64,000 nucleotides of DNA from Streptomyces canus (lineage in GTDB: Bacteria > Actinomycetota > Actinomycetes > Streptomycetales > Streptomycetaceae). The translations under genes and the position numbers were made by a program. Location of the stretch: the NCBI RefSeq assembly GCF_030815415.1, contig NZ_JAUSWW010000001.1, positions 2,108,001 through 2,172,000 of the forward strand. Reading direction: 5' to 3'. Positions 1 through 9,695 of this stretch are shown piece after piece (the stretch's first letter is position 1; each line of letters opens with the position of its first letter). Under the pieces are notes generated by a model. It had not been told where the DNA came from and searched no databases. It was given only the letters and a program-made list of their open reading frames with translations.

Positions 1-1
1 C

Positions 2-55
2 CTGCTGGCCACCGTCACCAAGTCGCTGGACAGCAAGGGGGTGGACGCGGAATGA
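2..55 (+). CDS. C-terminal end of a transaldolase-like protein (partial)
   Basis: The last 17 codons of a gene that enters from the left edge; the peptide ends in SKGVDAE and the TGA overlaps the zwf ATG by two bases. Too little is present to identify it by itself. Transaldolase is inferred because actinomycete zwf-opcA operons usually follow tkt-tal. The overlap implies translational coupling with zwf. Confidence 0.6.
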   Translation: MLATVTKSLDSKGVDAE

Positions 56-1671
56 CCGGGACTCCTGCCATCGAAACTTCTGCCATCGAGACTTCTGCCG
101 CTGAGGCCCTCGCTGCGGCCACCGAGGCCGTCGCGGCCACCGAGGCCGCCGAGTGGGAGAACCCGCTCCGCCACCCCCAGGACCGGCGTCTGCCCCGGAT
201 CGCCGGTCCGTCCGGGCTCGTCATCTTCGGTGTCACCGGCGACCTGTCCCGCAAGAAGCTGATGCCGGCCGTGTACGACCTGGCCAACCGCGGCATGCTG
301 CCGCCGGGCTTCTCGCTCGTCGGGTTCGCCCGGCGGGACTGGGAGGACCAGGACTTCGCGCAGGTCGTGCACGACTCGGTACGCGAGCACGCGCGGACGG
401 AGTTCCGTGAGGAGGTCTGGCAGCAGCTCGCCGAGGGCATGCGGTTCATCCCCGGCGACTTCGACGACGACACCGCCTTCAAGCAACTGCGGTCCGCGGT
501 CGACGAGTTGGACGCCTCCCGGGGCACCAGCGGCAACTACGCCTTCTATCTCTCCGTACCGCCGAAGTTCTTCCCGAAGGTCGTCCGGCAGCTGAAGAAG
601 CACGGACTGGCGAAGGCCCCGGAGGGCTCCTGGCGGCGCGCGGTGATCGAGAAGCCGTTCGGCAGCGACCTGGCCAGCGCGCGGGATCTCAACGCGCTCG
701 TGCACGACGTGTTCGACCCGGAGCAGGTGTTCCGGATCGACCACTACCTGGGCAAGGAGACCGTCCAGAACATCCTGGCGCTGCGCTTCGCCAACCAGAT
801 GTACGAGCCCGTCTGGAACCGGTCGTACGTGGACCACGTGCAGATCACGATGGCCGAGGACATCGGCATCGGCGGCCGGGCCGGCTACTACGACGGCATC
901 GGCGCCGCCCGTGACGTCATCCAGAACCACCTCCTCCAGCTCATGGCCCTCACCGCCATGGAGGAGCCGATCGCCTTCGACGCCGAGTCGCTGCTCACCG
1001 AGAAGCTCAAGGTGCTGAAGTCGGTACGGCTGCCGGAGAAGATCGGCGAGCACACCGTGCTGGCGCAGTACGCGCAGGGCTGGCAGGGCGGCGCGAAGGT
1101 GCCCGGGTACCTCCAGGAGGAGGGCATCGACCCGCAGTCGAAGACCGACACGTACGCGGCCATCAGGCTGGAGGTCGACAACCGGCGCTGGGCGGGCATC
1201 CCGTTCTATCTGCGCACCGGCAAGCGCCTGGGCCGCCGGGTCACCGAGATCGCGGTCGTCTTCAAGCGCGCCCCGCACTCCCCCTTCGACTCCACGGCCA
1301 CCGAGGAGCTCGGGCAGAACGCCATCGTCATCCGCGTCCAGCCGGACGAGGGCATGACGGTGCGGTTCGGCTCCAAGGTGCCGGGCACCTCGATGGAGAT
1401 CCGGGACGTCTCGATGGACTTCGCCTACGGCGAGTCGTTCACCGAGTCCAGCCCGGAGGCGTACGAGCGACTCATCCTGGATGTCCTCCTGGGCGACGCC
1501 AACCTGTTCCCCCGTCACCAGGAAGTGGAAGAGTCCTGGAAGATCCTCGACCCGATCGAGGCGTACTGGGCACGGCACGGCAAGCCCGCGCAGTACGCGT
1601 CGGGCAGCTGGGGTCCGAAGGAAGCCGACGAGATGCTCGCACGAGACGGACGGAGCTGGCGCAGGCCATGA
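52..1671 (+). CDS. zwf: Glucose-6-phosphate 1-dehydrogenase
   Basis: First enzyme of the oxidative pentose phosphate pathway, oxidising glucose-6-phosphate to 6-phosphogluconolactone and making NADPH in the cytosol. The dinucleotide-binding motif [10 protein letters not shown] is at residues 60-69 and the active-site signature RIDHYLGK at 228-235. At 539 aa it is longer than the usual ~510 because of an N-terminal stretch of about 35 residues rich in Ala, Thr and Glu with the repeat [11 protein letters not shown]; conserved sequence begins near residue 36 ([15 protein letters not shown]). The ATG overlaps the upstream stop and the gene overlaps opcA by 4 bp, so it belongs to one operon. The repeat-rich leader might be absent if translation starts further in, but no better start with a ribosome site is evident. 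Confidence 0.97.
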   Translation: MTGTPAIETSAIETSAAEALAAATEAVAATEAAEWENPLRHPQDRRLPRIAGPSGLVIFGVTGDLSRKKLMPAVYDLANRGMLPPGFSLVGFARRDWEDQDFAQVVHDSVREHARTEFREEVWQQLAEGMRFIPGDFDDDTAFKQLRSAVDELDASRGTSGNYAFYLSVPPKFFPKVVRQLKKHGLAKAPEGSWRRAVIEKPFGSDLASARDLNALVHDVFDPEQVFRIDHYLGKETVQNILALRFANQMYEPVWNRSYVDHVQITMAEDIGIGGRAGYYDGIGAARDVIQNHLLQLMALTAMEEPIAFDAESLLTEKLKVLKSVRLPEKIGEHTVLAQYAQGWQGGAKVPGYLQEEGIDPQSKTDTYAAIRLEVDNRRWAGIPFYLRTGKRLGRRVTEIAVVFKRAPHSPFDSTATEELGQNAIVIRVQPDEGMTVRFGSKVPGTSMEIRDVSMDFAYGESFTESSPEAYERLILDVLLGDANLFPRHQEVEESWKILDPIEAYWARHGKPAQYASGSWGPKEADEMLARDGRSWRRP

Positions 1672-2594
1672 AGATCGACCTGACCGACACCACGGCAAGC
1701 AAAATCAACAAGGCGTTGGTGCAGGGACGCCGCGCCATCGGCACTCCTGCCGTGGGCATGGTCCTGACGATGGTCATCGTCACGGACGAGGAGAACGCCT
1801 ACGACTCGATCAAGGCCGCCGAGGAGGCCTCGCACGAGCACCCCTCGCGCACCCTGGTCGTCATCAAGCGGCACGCCCGCACCCCGCGCGACCGCACCAG
1901 CTCGCGCCTGGACGCCGAGGTCCGGGTGGGCGCCGACGCCGGCACCGGCGAGACGGTGATCCTGCGGACCTACGGCGAGGTGTCCGACCACGCCGACTCC
2001 GTCGTACTGCCGCTGCTGCTGCCGGACGCGCCGGTCGTGGTGTGGTGGCCGGTGGAGGCCCCGGACAACCCGGCGAAGGACCCGCTGGGCGCGCTGGCAC
2101 AGCGCCGGATCACCGACCTGTACGCCGTGGAGAACCCCCTGGACGTACTGAAGGCCCGGGTCCGCTCCTACGCGCCCGGCGACACCGACCTCGCCTGGAC
2201 CCGGCTCACGCCGTGGCGTTCGATGCTGGCCGCCGCCCTCGACCAGGCCCGCGCGAAGATCACCTCGGCGGCCGTGGAGGCCGAGGAGGAGAACCCGGCC
2301 GCCGAGCTGCTGGCCCGCTGGCTGGAGGCCCGCCTCGGCGTCACGGTCGACCGCGTGGTCACCGACGGTCCGGTCGTCACGGCTGTCCGGCTGGGCACCG
2401 CGCACGGCGAGATCGTCATCGACCGCCCCGAGGGCCCGCTGGCCACGCTGTCGCTGCCCGGCCAGCCCTCGCGCACCCTCGCGCTGAAGGTCCGCACCAC
2501 CTCCGAACTGATCGCCGAGGAGCTGCGGCGCCTCGACGCGGACGAGATGTACGCCGTCGCCCTGCGGGGCGAGGCCACCAAGGAGAACGGCTGA
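1668..2594 (+). CDS. opcA: OpcA, glucose-6-phosphate dehydrogenase assembly protein
   Basis: OpcA-family protein of 308 aa that in cyanobacteria and actinobacteria assists assembly or allosteric activation of glucose-6-phosphate dehydrogenase. The family features [17 protein letters not shown] at the N-terminus, [16 protein letters not shown] in the middle and the [17 protein letters not shown] tail are all present. It starts in an ATGA overlap with zwf and stops in a TGATG junction with pgi, so the three are probably translated in step and its partner is the product of the gene just upstream. It has no enzymatic motif of its own. Confidence 0.95.
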   Translation: MKIDLTDTTASKINKALVQGRRAIGTPAVGMVLTMVIVTDEENAYDSIKAAEEASHEHPSRTLVVIKRHARTPRDRTSSRLDAEVRVGADAGTGETVILRTYGEVSDHADSVVLPLLLPDAPVVVWWPVEAPDNPAKDPLGALAQRRITDLYAVENPLDVLKARVRSYAPGDTDLAWTRLTPWRSMLAAALDQARAKITSAAVEAEEENPAAELLARWLEARLGVTVDRVVTDGPVVTAVRLGTAHGEIVIDRPEGPLATLSLPGQPSRTLALKVRTTSELIAEELRRLDADEMYAVALRGEATKENG

Positions 2595-4240
2595 TGTCCG
2601 ACACCCCGAACCTCACCCGGCGGCCCGAGTGGACCGCCCTGGAGGACCACCGCGCCGAGGGGCTCGCGCAGCTGCGGGAGTTGTTCGCGACGGACCCGGG
2701 ACGCGCGGAGCGCTACGTGGTACGCGTCGGCGATCTGCGAGTCGACTACTCCAAGCACCTGATCACGGACGAGACACTGGCCCTGCTCCAGGAACTGGCC
2801 ACCGCCACCGACGTGTTCGGCCTGCGTGACGCCATGTTCCGCGGCGAGAAGATCAACCTCACCGAGGACCGGGCCGTCCTGCACACCGCGCTGCGCGCCC
2901 CGGCCGACGCGGTCGTCGAGGTCGACGGCGAGAACGTGGTGCCGCAGGTGCACGCCGTGCTCGACAAGATGGGCCGCTTCGCCGACCGGGTCCGCTCCGG
3001 CGAGTGGACCGGCCATACGGGCCGTCGTATCCGCAATGTCGTCAACATCGGCATCGGCGGCTCCGACCTGGGCCCGGCGATGGCGTACGAGGCGCTGCGC
3101 GCGTTCACGGACCGCTCGCTGACCCTCCGGTTCGTCTCCAACGTCGACGGTTCCGACCTTCACGAGGCCGTGCGCGACCTGGACCCGGCGGAGACGCTGT
3201 TCATCGTCGCGTCCAAGACGTTCACCACCATCGAGACGATCACCAACGCCACCTCGGCCCGCTCCTGGCTGCTCAACGGCCTGGGTGGCGAGGAGAAGGC
3301 GGTCGCCCGGCACTTCGTGGCGCTGTCGACGAACGGCGGCAAGGTCACCGAGTTCGGGATCGACCCGGACAACATGTTCGAGTTCTGGGACTGGGTCGGC
3401 GGCCGCTACTCGTACGACTCCGCGATCGGCCTCTCGCTGATGATCGCCATCGGCCCGGACCGCTTCCGGGAGATGCTCGACGGCTTCCGCATCGTCGACG
3501 AGCACTTCCGCACCGCCCCCGCCCAGGCCAACGCCCCGCTGCTCCTGGGCCTGTTGGGTATCTGGTACGGCAACTTCCTGGGCGCCCAGTCGCACGCGGT
3601 ACTGCCGTACAGCCACTATCTGTCGAAGTTCACGGCGTACCTCCAGCAGCTCGACATGGAGTCCAACGGCAAGTCGGTGCAGCGCGACGGCCGGCCCGTC
3701 GAGTGGCAGACCGGACCGGTGGTGTGGGGCACGCCCGGCACCAACGGGCAGCACGCGTACTACCAGTTGATCCACCAGGGCACCAAGCTGATCCCGGCGG
3801 ACTTCATCGGCTTCGCCAAGCCCGTGGCCGAGCTGAGCGACGAGCTCAAGGCGCAGCACGACCTGTTGATGGCCAACCTGTTCGCGCAGGGGCAGGCGCT
3901 GGCGTTCGGCAAGACGCCTGACGAGGTGCGCGCCGAGGGTGTCCCGGAGGAACTGGTCACCCACAAGACGTTCAAGGGCAACCACCCCACCACGACGATC
4001 CTGGCGAAGGAACTGACCCCGTCGGTCCTCGGTCAGCTGATCGCGCTGTACGAGCACAAGGTGTTCGTCCAGGGCGCCGTCTGGAACATCGACTCCTTCG
4101 ACCAGTGGGGCGTCGAGCTGGGCAAGGTGCTCGCCAGGCGGGTCGAGCCCGCCCTCACCGAAGGCGCCGAGGTACCCGGCCTCGACGCGTCAACCGCCGC
4201 CCTCGTGGCCGCATACCGTGAACTGAAGGAAGTGCGCTGA
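2594..4240 (+). CDS. pgi: Glucose-6-phosphate isomerase
   Basis: Interconverts glucose-6-phosphate and fructose-6-phosphate, linking glycolysis and the pentose phosphate cycle. The 548-aa length is typical. Both family signatures are visible: [12 protein letters not shown] and, near the C-terminus, [15 protein letters not shown]; the phosphate-loop Ser/Thr run [10 protein letters not shown] is also present. The ATG overlaps the opcA stop by one base. The same frame stays open far upstream into zwf, but homology begins at [13 protein letters not shown]. Its place inside the zwf operon would let the cell recycle fructose-6-phosphate through the oxidative branch. Confidence 0.97.
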   Translation: MSDTPNLTRRPEWTALEDHRAEGLAQLRELFATDPGRAERYVVRVGDLRVDYSKHLITDETLALLQELATATDVFGLRDAMFRGEKINLTEDRAVLHTALRAPADAVVEVDGENVVPQVHAVLDKMGRFADRVRSGEWTGHTGRRIRNVVNIGIGGSDLGPAMAYEALRAFTDRSLTLRFVSNVDGSDLHEAVRDLDPAETLFIVASKTFTTIETITNATSARSWLLNGLGGEEKAVARHFVALSTNGGKVTEFGIDPDNMFEFWDWVGGRYSYDSAIGLSLMIAIGPDRFREMLDGFRIVDEHFRTAPAQANAPLLLGLLGIWYGNFLGAQSHAVLPYSHYLSKFTAYLQQLDMESNGKSVQRDGRPVEWQTGPVVWGTPGTNGQHAYYQLIHQGTKLIPADFIGFAKPVAELSDELKAQHDLLMANLFAQGQALAFGKTPDEVRAEGVPEELVTHKTFKGNHPTTTILAKELTPSVLGQLIALYEHKVFVQGAVWNIDSFDQWGVELGKVLARRVEPALTEGAEVPGLDASTAALVAAYRELKEVR

Positions 4241-4241
4241 C

Positions 4242-5129
4242 ATGACGTCGATGCAGCTCGGCCTCATCGGCCTCGGCAAAATGGGTGGCAACATGCGCGA
4301 GCGGATCCGCCGCGCAGGGCACACCGTCATCGGATACGACCGCAACCCCGAGGTCTCCGACGTGGCGAGCCTCGCCGAACTCGTCGAGAAGCTCGAAGCC
4401 CCCCGCGTGGTCTGGGTGATGGTGCCGGCCGGGGGCCCGACCCAGTCCGTCGTCGACGAGCTCGGCGACCTCCTCTCCCCCGGCGACACGGTCGTCGACG
4501 GCGGCAACTCCCGCTGGACGGACGACGAGAAGCACGCCGAGGAGCTCGCGGCCAAGGGCATCGGCTTCGTCGACGCCGGCGTCTCGGGCGGCGTGTGGGG
4601 TCTCACGAACGGCTACGCCCTCATGGTCGGCGGCGACGCCGAGCACGTCGCGAAGGTGCAGCCGGTCTTCGACGCGCTCAAGCCCGAGGGCGACTTCGGC
4701 TTCGTCCACGCGGGCAAGGTGGGCGCCGGGCACTTCGCGAAGATGGTCCACAACGGCATCGAGTACGCGATGATGCAGGCCTACGCCGAGGGCTGGGAGC
4801 TCCTGGAGAAGGTCGACTCCGTCACCGACGTGCGCGAGGTCTTCCGCTCCTGGCAGGAGGGCACCGTCATCCGTTCCTGGCTGCTGGACCTGGCGGTGAA
4901 CGCCCTGGGCGAGGACGAGCACCTGGACAAGCTGCGCGGCTACGCGGAGGACTCCGGCGAGGGCCGCTGGACCGTCGAGGCGGCCATCGACAACGCCGTA
5001 CCGCTGCCCGCGATCACCGCGTCCCTGTTCGCGCGGTTCGCGTCCCGCCAGGACGACTCGCCGCAGATGAAGATGATCGCGGCGCTGCGCAACCAGTTCG
5101 GCGGCCACGCCGTCGAGTCGAAGGAGTAG
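4242..5129 (+). CDS. gnd: 6-phosphogluconate dehydrogenase (decarboxylating), short form
   Basis: Oxidative decarboxylation of 6-phosphogluconate to ribulose-5-phosphate. The Rossmann motif GLIGLGKMGGNM is at the extreme N-terminus and the substrate-binding segment MVHNGIEYAMMQAYAEG lies in the middle. At 295 aa it belongs to the short class (about 300 aa, GndA/YqeC-like) rather than the ~470-aa E. coli type; short forms are often NAD-linked, so cofactor preference cannot be assumed. The ATG is 1 bp after the pgi stop. Confidence 0.94.
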   Translation: MTSMQLGLIGLGKMGGNMRERIRRAGHTVIGYDRNPEVSDVASLAELVEKLEAPRVVWVMVPAGGPTQSVVDELGDLLSPGDTVVDGGNSRWTDDEKHAEELAAKGIGFVDAGVSGGVWGLTNGYALMVGGDAEHVAKVQPVFDALKPEGDFGFVHAGKVGAGHFAKMVHNGIEYAMMQAYAEGWELLEKVDSVTDVREVFRSWQEGTVIRSWLLDLAVNALGEDEHLDKLRGYAEDSGEGRWTVEAAIDNAVPLPAITASLFARFASRQDDSPQMKMIAALRNQFGGHAVESKE

Positions 5130-5135
5130 CGCACC

Positions 5136-5723
5136 GTGGGGGATCTCCTGCTGGTCCGCCACGGAGAGACGGAGTGGAGCGTGTCGGGCCAGCACACCAG
5201 CTGGACCGACCTGCCTCTCACCGCGCACGGTGAGGAACAGGCCAAGTCCCTCGCTCCGCTTCTCTCCGGGCGGACCTTCGCCTCCGCGCTCAGCAGTCCG
5301 CTGGACCGCGCGATACGCACCGCCGAACTCGCCGGTCTGTCAGGGGTGTTGCCCTATGACGACCTCCACGAGTGGGACTACGGCGGCTACGAGGGCGTCA
5401 CCACCGTCGACATCCACCGGACCCGGCCCGACTGGTACCTGTGGACCGACGGCGTGCCGCCCGGCCCCGAAGGACACCCCGGCGAGTCGCCCGCCGAGGT
5501 CGGGGCACGCGCCGACCGGGTGCTGGCCCGGGTGGACGCGGCGCTCCCGGACGGGGACGTGGTCCTCGTGGCGCACGCCCACTTCCTGCGGGTCCTGACG
5601 GCCCGCCGGCTGGGCCTGGTGCCCGCCGACGGACGGCTCTTCCAGCTGGCGACGGGCACGGTCAGCCGGCTGTCCACGGAACACGGCCGACCGGTCATCG
5701 CCGAGTGGAACACCCGGCCGTAG
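5136..5723 (+). CDS. Histidine phosphatase family protein
   Basis: Phosphoglycerate-mutase-like phosphatase of 195 aa. The phosphohistidine motif LVRHGETEW sits at residues 5-13 and the second catalytic histidine in LVAHAHFLR near residue 150. It begins with GTG six bases after gnd, as the last gene of the pentose phosphate operon. The substrate is unknown; a sugar phosphate of the pathway is a reasonable guess from context only. A long palindrome follows the stop. Confidence 0.88.
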   Translation: MGDLLLVRHGETEWSVSGQHTSWTDLPLTAHGEEQAKSLAPLLSGRTFASALSSPLDRAIRTAELAGLSGVLPYDDLHEWDYGGYEGVTTVDIHRTRPDWYLWTDGVPPGPEGHPGESPAEVGARADRVLARVDAALPDGDVVLVAHAHFLRVLTARRLGLVPADGRLFQLATGTVSRLSTEHGRPVIAEWNTRP

Positions 5724-5729
5724 CGGTCG

Positions 5730-5775
5730 GACGACGCGGCCCGGGCCACCACGTGGTGGCCCGGGCCGCGTCGTC
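5730..5775. terminator. 46-nt perfect palindrome, bidirectional terminator
   Basis: A perfect inverted repeat with no loop bases: arms of 23 nt meet at 5752/5753. It lies 7 nt after the phosphatase stop and 38 nt after the stop of the convergent dehydratase gene, so it can terminate both. No T-run follows, as is common in actinomycetes. Confidence 0.85.
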
Positions 5776-5812
5776 GAAGGAGCGGCCGGAGTCCCGCTCT
5801 GTCACCGGTATG

Positions 5813-7606
5813 TCAGACGCCGGTGACGCCGTGCTGGGCGGCCAGCCGCACCGGGGCGTTCTGGGCGCCGTAGCCGCGGTAGCCGTCGCGCTGGACGAGT
5901 TCGAAGAAGACCCGGCCGACCGTGCGGGTGTAGCAGTGGCGGAACTCGCCGTACGCGTCCCGGTCGTAGAGGATGCCGAGCTCGCGGTACGTCTCCAGCT
6001 CACCGTCGGCGAACTCGAAGCGGGCGGCGAGGTCGTCGTAGTAGTTCGCGGGGATCGGCAGGACGCGACCGCCCGCGTCCCGGAACCGACGTGCCGTCAT
6101 GACCACGTCGTCCGTGGCGAACGCGATGTGCTGGGCGTGCACCGTGTCGTCCGTGGGTGCCGCGCCGACGCTCAGGGCGATCCGGACGCTGCCGTCCGGG
6201 TTCGTCACCGCCCGGCTGCGCATCAGCCCGTACGGGTCGGCGACGTCCACGCTCTCCTGGGCCTGGAGCCCGAGCACGCTGCGGTGGAACAGGGCCGCCT
6301 CGTCGAACTGGTGCCAGGGCTGGACCAGGGCCAGATGGTCGATGCGCCGCACGCCCGCCGCCCCGGTTTCGTGCGCCACGTCCGCGAAGTCGGCCCGCCA
6401 GTCGGGCAGTTCGGGACGGCCGGTCGCGCAGAAGAAGAGTTCCGTGCCGTCGGGCGCCGCGACGGCGTCCAGCGGGGCGTCCTCCGCGGCGCGGCGGCGG
6501 GGCAGGACCGGGGCCAGCAGGGATTCGGCGCGCCGGGCCGCGCCCGCCGGGTCCGGGGACTCCAGGCCGATCGCGGCGAGGCCGGTGCCGTCACGGCGTC
6601 CGGCGGGCCCGGTGTTGACCAGCAGTCGGGCCTCGCCCTGCTGCCACAGGTCCACCGGCTTGCTGCGGTGGCGTGCGGTGCGGGCGAAGCCCAGCGCGCC
6701 GAGCACCGCCGCGACCGGTCCGGCATCGGGTGTGACCAGCTCGGCGAAGGCGACGCCGGTGGGGACGACGGGCTCGGGCAGGGGTGCGACGCCGACCGCC
6801 TCCTGGAGCGCCAGCAGCGAGCGGTGCGCGTCCACGGCCGTCGGTCCGGCGTCGGCCTGTCGGTAGACGTCGTTGAAGACTTCGAGAGAGAGCGGACCGT
6901 TGTAGCCGGTATGCAATACACGGCGTACAAGATCCGCCACATCGAATCCACCCTGCCCCGGGAAGCAGCGGTAGTGGCGGCTCCACTGCAGGACGTCCAT
7001 CGCGAGCAGTGGGGCGTCGGCGAGCTGGAGGAAGAAGATCTTCTCGCCGGGGATGTCCGCGATGGCTTCGAGGCTCTTGGGTTCAGAGCCCCGCGAGAGG
7101 ATGTGGAAGCTGTCCAGGCAGGTGCCGAGCGCCGGGTGGTCGGCCGCGCGGACGATCTGCCAGGCGTGGTCGTACGTGCTCACGTGGCGGCCCCACGCCA
7201 GCGCCTCGTAGGCGACCCGGACGCCGAACTGCTGGGCCAGGTCGGCCAGTCGGCCCAGCTGTTCGGCGGCGAGGGCGTCGTCGTCCACGGCAAGGGGGTG
7301 GACGCTGGAGCAGACGAGGACCGTGTCGGTGCCGAGCCGCCCCATCAGCTCGAACTTGTGCCGGGCCCGGCGCAGATTGTTCGCGAACTGCTCCTCGGGC
7401 ACCGCCTCCATGTCCCGCATCGGCTGGTAGAGGTCGATGCCCAGACCGAGGTCGGCGCAGCGGGCGCGGATCTCCTCGGGGGTGAGGGGGCTGGCGAGGA
7501 GGTCGTTCTCGAAGATCTCCACGCCGTCGAAGCCGGCCCGGGCGGCGGCCGTGAGCTTCTCGGTGAGGGACCCGCTGAGGGAGACGGTGGCGATGGACGT
7601 ACGCAT
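5813..7606 (-). CDS. quiC: 3-dehydroshikimate dehydratase fused to an HPPD-like domain
   Basis: Two-domain protein of 597 aa like Pseudomonas QuiC. The N-terminal sugar-phosphate-isomerase-type TIM barrel (about 1-265) should convert 3-dehydroshikimate to protocatechuate; its metal ligands appear as E134 (YEALAWG), D165 (LDSFHI), Q194 and E242. The C-terminal half (about 285-597) has the 4-hydroxyphenylpyruvate-dioxygenase/VOC fold with H424, H493 and E569 as a plausible facial triad. A GGAG ribosome site precedes the ATG. It lies in a block with a shikimate dehydrogenase homologue, a TetR regulator and an MHS transporter, consistent with growth on quinate or shikimate. What the C-terminal domain catalyses, if anything, is not known from the sequence. 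Confidence 0.9.
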   Translation of the reverse strand: MRTSIATVSLSGSLTEKLTAAARAGFDGVEIFENDLLASPLTPEEIRARCADLGLGIDLYQPMRDMEAVPEEQFANNLRRARHKFELMGRLGTDTVLVCSSVHPLAVDDDALAAEQLGRLADLAQQFGVRVAYEALAWGRHVSTYDHAWQIVRAADHPALGTCLDSFHILSRGSEPKSLEAIADIPGEKIFFLQLADAPLLAMDVLQWSRHYRCFPGQGGFDVADLVRRVLHTGYNGPLSLEVFNDVYRQADAGPTAVDAHRSLLALQEAVGVAPLPEPVVPTGVAFAELVTPDAGPVAAVLGALGFARTARHRSKPVDLWQQGEARLLVNTGPAGRRDGTGLAAIGLESPDPAGAARRAESLLAPVLPRRRAAEDAPLDAVAAPDGTELFFCATGRPELPDWRADFADVAHETGAAGVRRIDHLALVQPWHQFDEAALFHRSVLGLQAQESVDVADPYGLMRSRAVTNPDGSVRIALSVGAAPTDDTVHAQHIAFATDDVVMTARRFRDAGGRVLPIPANYYDDLAARFEFADGELETYRELGILYDRDAYGEFRHCYTRTVGRVFFELVQRDGYRGYGAQNAPVRLAAQHGVTGV

Positions 7607-7637
7607 GGGGCAAGCTCCTTCGACCTGCGGTCCTACA

Positions 7638-7713
7638 GCGCCCCGTCAGGGGCGCGGGGCTGTGTACATATGCGGCTCCGCCGCGGGGCGCGACCAGCCA
7701 TTGACGGCCCGCA
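7638..7713. repeat. Common Streptomyces intergenic repeat
   Basis: Begins with the hairpin GCGCCCC-GTCA-GGGGCGC (7638-7655) and continues through GGCTCCGCCGCGGGGCGCG to ACGGCCCGCAG. I recognise this as an interspersed intergenic sequence seen in many Streptomyces genomes. It occupies the leader just upstream of the dehydratase gene. Confidence 0.5.
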
Positions 7714-7726
7714 GCATCGATACGAC

Positions 7727-7943
7727 CTAGTGCCGCGGCAGGCAACGTTTGCCCGTCAAGGAGCGGCGTCGTGGGGGTCCCTCCCGCCCGAGCCGTGCGA
7801 AGCGCGGTTCGAGGGTGGGGGAGCGTGCTCTCGGCGTGCCGGCCGGAAGCCCTCGTACTGGACGTACTTGGGCTTTCGGCCGGTGCGGCGAGAGTGCGTG
7901 CCGGGCGTCGCGACGGGGCAAACGTTGCCTGCCGCGGCACTAG
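7727..7943. mobile_element. 217-bp MITE-like element with 28-bp terminal inverted repeats
   Basis: The two ends are perfect 28-bp inverted repeats (7727-7754 and 7916-7943), each beginning with CTAG followed by TGCCGCGGCAGGCAACG. The inside is also largely self-complementary (for example about 7827-7852 against 7869-7899), so the whole element could fold into one long hairpin. It encodes no transposase. The TAG stop codon of the shikimate dehydrogenase homologue (7940-7942) lies inside the right repeat. Element class is inferred from structure; I recall similar ends in other Streptomyces. Confidence 0.75.
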
Positions 7944-8818
7944 CCCGCCGAGCTCTCGACAACCCCAGCCATCTCCGCGATGTCGGCCAGCATGCGAGCA
8001 CTGTCGGGCTCCCGCCCGGTGAAGAGACGGAACGCGTCCGCGGCCTGGAACACGGCCATTCCGCCCCCGTCCAAGGTGGCGCAGCCCAACGCGCGGGCGG
8101 TGCGCAGGAGTTCCGTCTCGAGGGGGCGGTAGACGACCTCGGCGACCCACAGGCCGGGGTGCAGGAGTTCGGCGGCGAAGGGGAGGCCGGGGTGGGCGGC
8201 CATGCCGGTGGGGGTGGCATGGACGATTCCGTCGGCGCTCGCGAGCAGTTCCGGGAGCCGGTCCGGGGTCGCGTGGGCGGCCCGGCCTTCGCCGAAGTGG
8301 CGGTTCAGGGAGGCGGCGAGGCCGGCGGCCCGGTCGGTCAGCGCGTCCACGACCGTGACCCGCTCCGCGCCGAGGGTGAGCGTGGCGTGTGCGACGGCCG
8401 CTCCCGCGCCGCCCGCGCCCAGCTGGACGACCTTCTCCAGCGGCACGTCGGGCAGGCCGCGGGCGAAGGAGGCGGCGAAGCCGGTCACGTCGGTGTTGTG
8501 GCCGATGGCCCGGCCGTCCTCGAAGACGACGGTGTTGACCGCGCCGAGCGCCTCGGCCTGCGGGGAGAGCGCGTCGAGGTGCTCGATGACGAGCTGCTTG
8601 CAGGGGTGCGTGATGTTGAGCCCGTCGTAACCCGTGTCCCGGGCGGACCGCAGCAGATCGCCGACCGCCCCGGGGCCGACGCCGAGGACGTCGATGTCGA
8701 TGAGCCGGTACAGATAGCGCAGACCCTGGCGGTCGGCCTCCCGCTCGTGCAGGCCCGGGCTGAGCGAGGGGCCGATGCCCGTACCGATCAGTCCGACGAG
8801 ATACGAGTCCTTGGCCAC
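7940..8818 (-). CDS. Shikimate/quinate dehydrogenase family protein
   Basis: AroE/YdiB-type NAD(P)-dependent dehydrogenase of 292 aa. It has the substrate motif SLSPGLHE near residue 18, GLNITHPCK (the catalytic Lys region), NTDVTGF and the dinucleotide loop GAGGAGAA. It starts with GTG behind an AGGAGG site and ends with a TAG supplied by the inserted MITE. Next to a dehydroshikimate dehydratase, a catabolic role in shikimate or quinate oxidation is likelier than biosynthesis. The last residues (VVESSAG) may have been altered by the insertion. Confidence 0.88.
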   Translation of the reverse strand: MAKDSYLVGLIGTGIGPSLSPGLHEREADRQGLRYLYRLIDIDVLGVGPGAVGDLLRSARDTGYDGLNITHPCKQLVIEHLDALSPQAEALGAVNTVVFEDGRAIGHNTDVTGFAASFARGLPDVPLEKVVQLGAGGAGAAVAHATLTLGAERVTVVDALTDRAAGLAASLNRHFGEGRAAHATPDRLPELLASADGIVHATPTGMAAHPGLPFAAELLHPGLWVAEVVYRPLETELLRTARALGCATLDGGGMAVFQAADAFRLFTGREPDSARMLADIAEMAGVVESSAG

Positions 8819-8835
8819 GCGGACCTCCTGAGCGG

Positions 8836-8862
8836 CTCACTAATGTACGAACTAGTGAGTTA
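8836..8862. promoter_or_regulatory. Candidate TetR operator, shikimate dehydrogenase/TetR intergenic region
   Basis: CTCACTA (8836-8842) and TAGTGAG (8853-8859) form an inverted repeat with a 10-bp spacer. The overlapping 18-mer 8845-8862 ends in CTAGTGAGTTA and matches 13 of 18 positions of a site in front of the MHS transporter (9696-9713). It lies between the divergent dehydrogenase and TetR genes. Confidence 0.55.
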
Positions 8863-8963
8863 GTCATAGCACCCGGAAAGTGCGCTTGGGAAGCCCTGAC
8901 CCGTCGCGGGGTGCGAGCGGGCTTCTAGAATCGCGGCACTGGCCGCACACCCGAAGGAACCCG

Positions 8964-9629
8964 ATGACCAGCGTGGAAGAACCGGCACGACCCAACGGGC
9001 GCACCCGTGACGCCGCGCGCACCAAGGCCGAGATCCTGGACGTCGCGACCCACGAGTTCGCCCGGGTCGGTTTCGCGGGGGCCCGGGTCGACGACATCGC
9101 CGCCCTCACCAGCACCACGAAGCGGATGATCTACTACTACTTCGGCGGCAAGGAGCAGCTGTTCACGGCCGTCCTGGAGCGGGCGTACGGCGTGATCCGG
9201 GAGGCCGAGCAGGAGCTGGACGTCGAGCATCTGGACCCGGTCGCGGCCATTCGCAAGCTCGCCGAGGTCACCTTCGACCACCATGAGCAGCACCCCGACT
9301 TCATCCGCCTGGTCAGCATCGAGAACATCCACGAGGCCGAGCACATCGCCGCCTCCGAGAAGCTCGGCAAGATCGGCTCGCCCGCCCTGGACGTGATCCG
9401 CCGGATCCTGGAGACGGGCCAGAAGTCCGGCCTGTTCACGGCCGACGTGGACGCCGTCGACCTGCACGCGATGATCAGCTCCTTCTGCTTCTTCCGGGTC
9501 GCCAACCGGCACACCTTCGGCGCCCTGTTCGGCCGCGACCTCGTCGCCCCCGCACAGCGCGAGCACTACCGGAACATGCTGGGCGACATGGTGATCGCCT
9601 ACCTGACGGCGGAGCGCACCGCCGACTGA
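8964..9629 (+). CDS. TetR family regulator of shikimate/quinate catabolism
   Basis: Regulator of 221 aa with an N-terminal helix-turn-helix: TKAEILDVATHEFARVGF then VDDIAALTSTTKRMIYYYF, the usual TetR recognition helix ending in YYYF. The ATG at 8964 is chosen over an upstream in-frame GTG because a GAAGGA site precedes it. It is divergent from the dehydrogenase and upstream of the transporter; similar operator-like sequences occur in front of both. The ligand is probably a shikimate pathway intermediate (inference). Confidence 0.88.
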   Translation: MTSVEEPARPNGRTRDAARTKAEILDVATHEFARVGFAGARVDDIAALTSTTKRMIYYYFGGKEQLFTAVLERAYGVIREAEQELDVEHLDPVAAIRKLAEVTFDHHEQHPDFIRLVSIENIHEAEHIAASEKLGKIGSPALDVIRRILETGQKSGLFTADVDAVDLHAMISSFCFFRVANRHTFGALFGRDLVAPAQREHYRNMLGDMVIAYLTAERTAD

Positions 9630-9695
9630 AGATCCTTCGGCAGGGCCTCTTGACACGTGGGAAACGCGGGCGCAACATCCCTACCCAAGCGCTAC

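Noticed and set aside
7749..7943. 64-codon frame inside the MITE, and a near-mirror frame on the other strand.
   Set aside because: Both end in the same GKRCLPRH because they read the inverted repeats from each side; not a gene.
5372..8863. Very long open frame on the + strand (over 1100 codons).
   Set aside because: It runs antisense to the dehydratase and shikimate dehydrogenase genes, has no family similarity, and results from the GC-biased third positions of the real genes.
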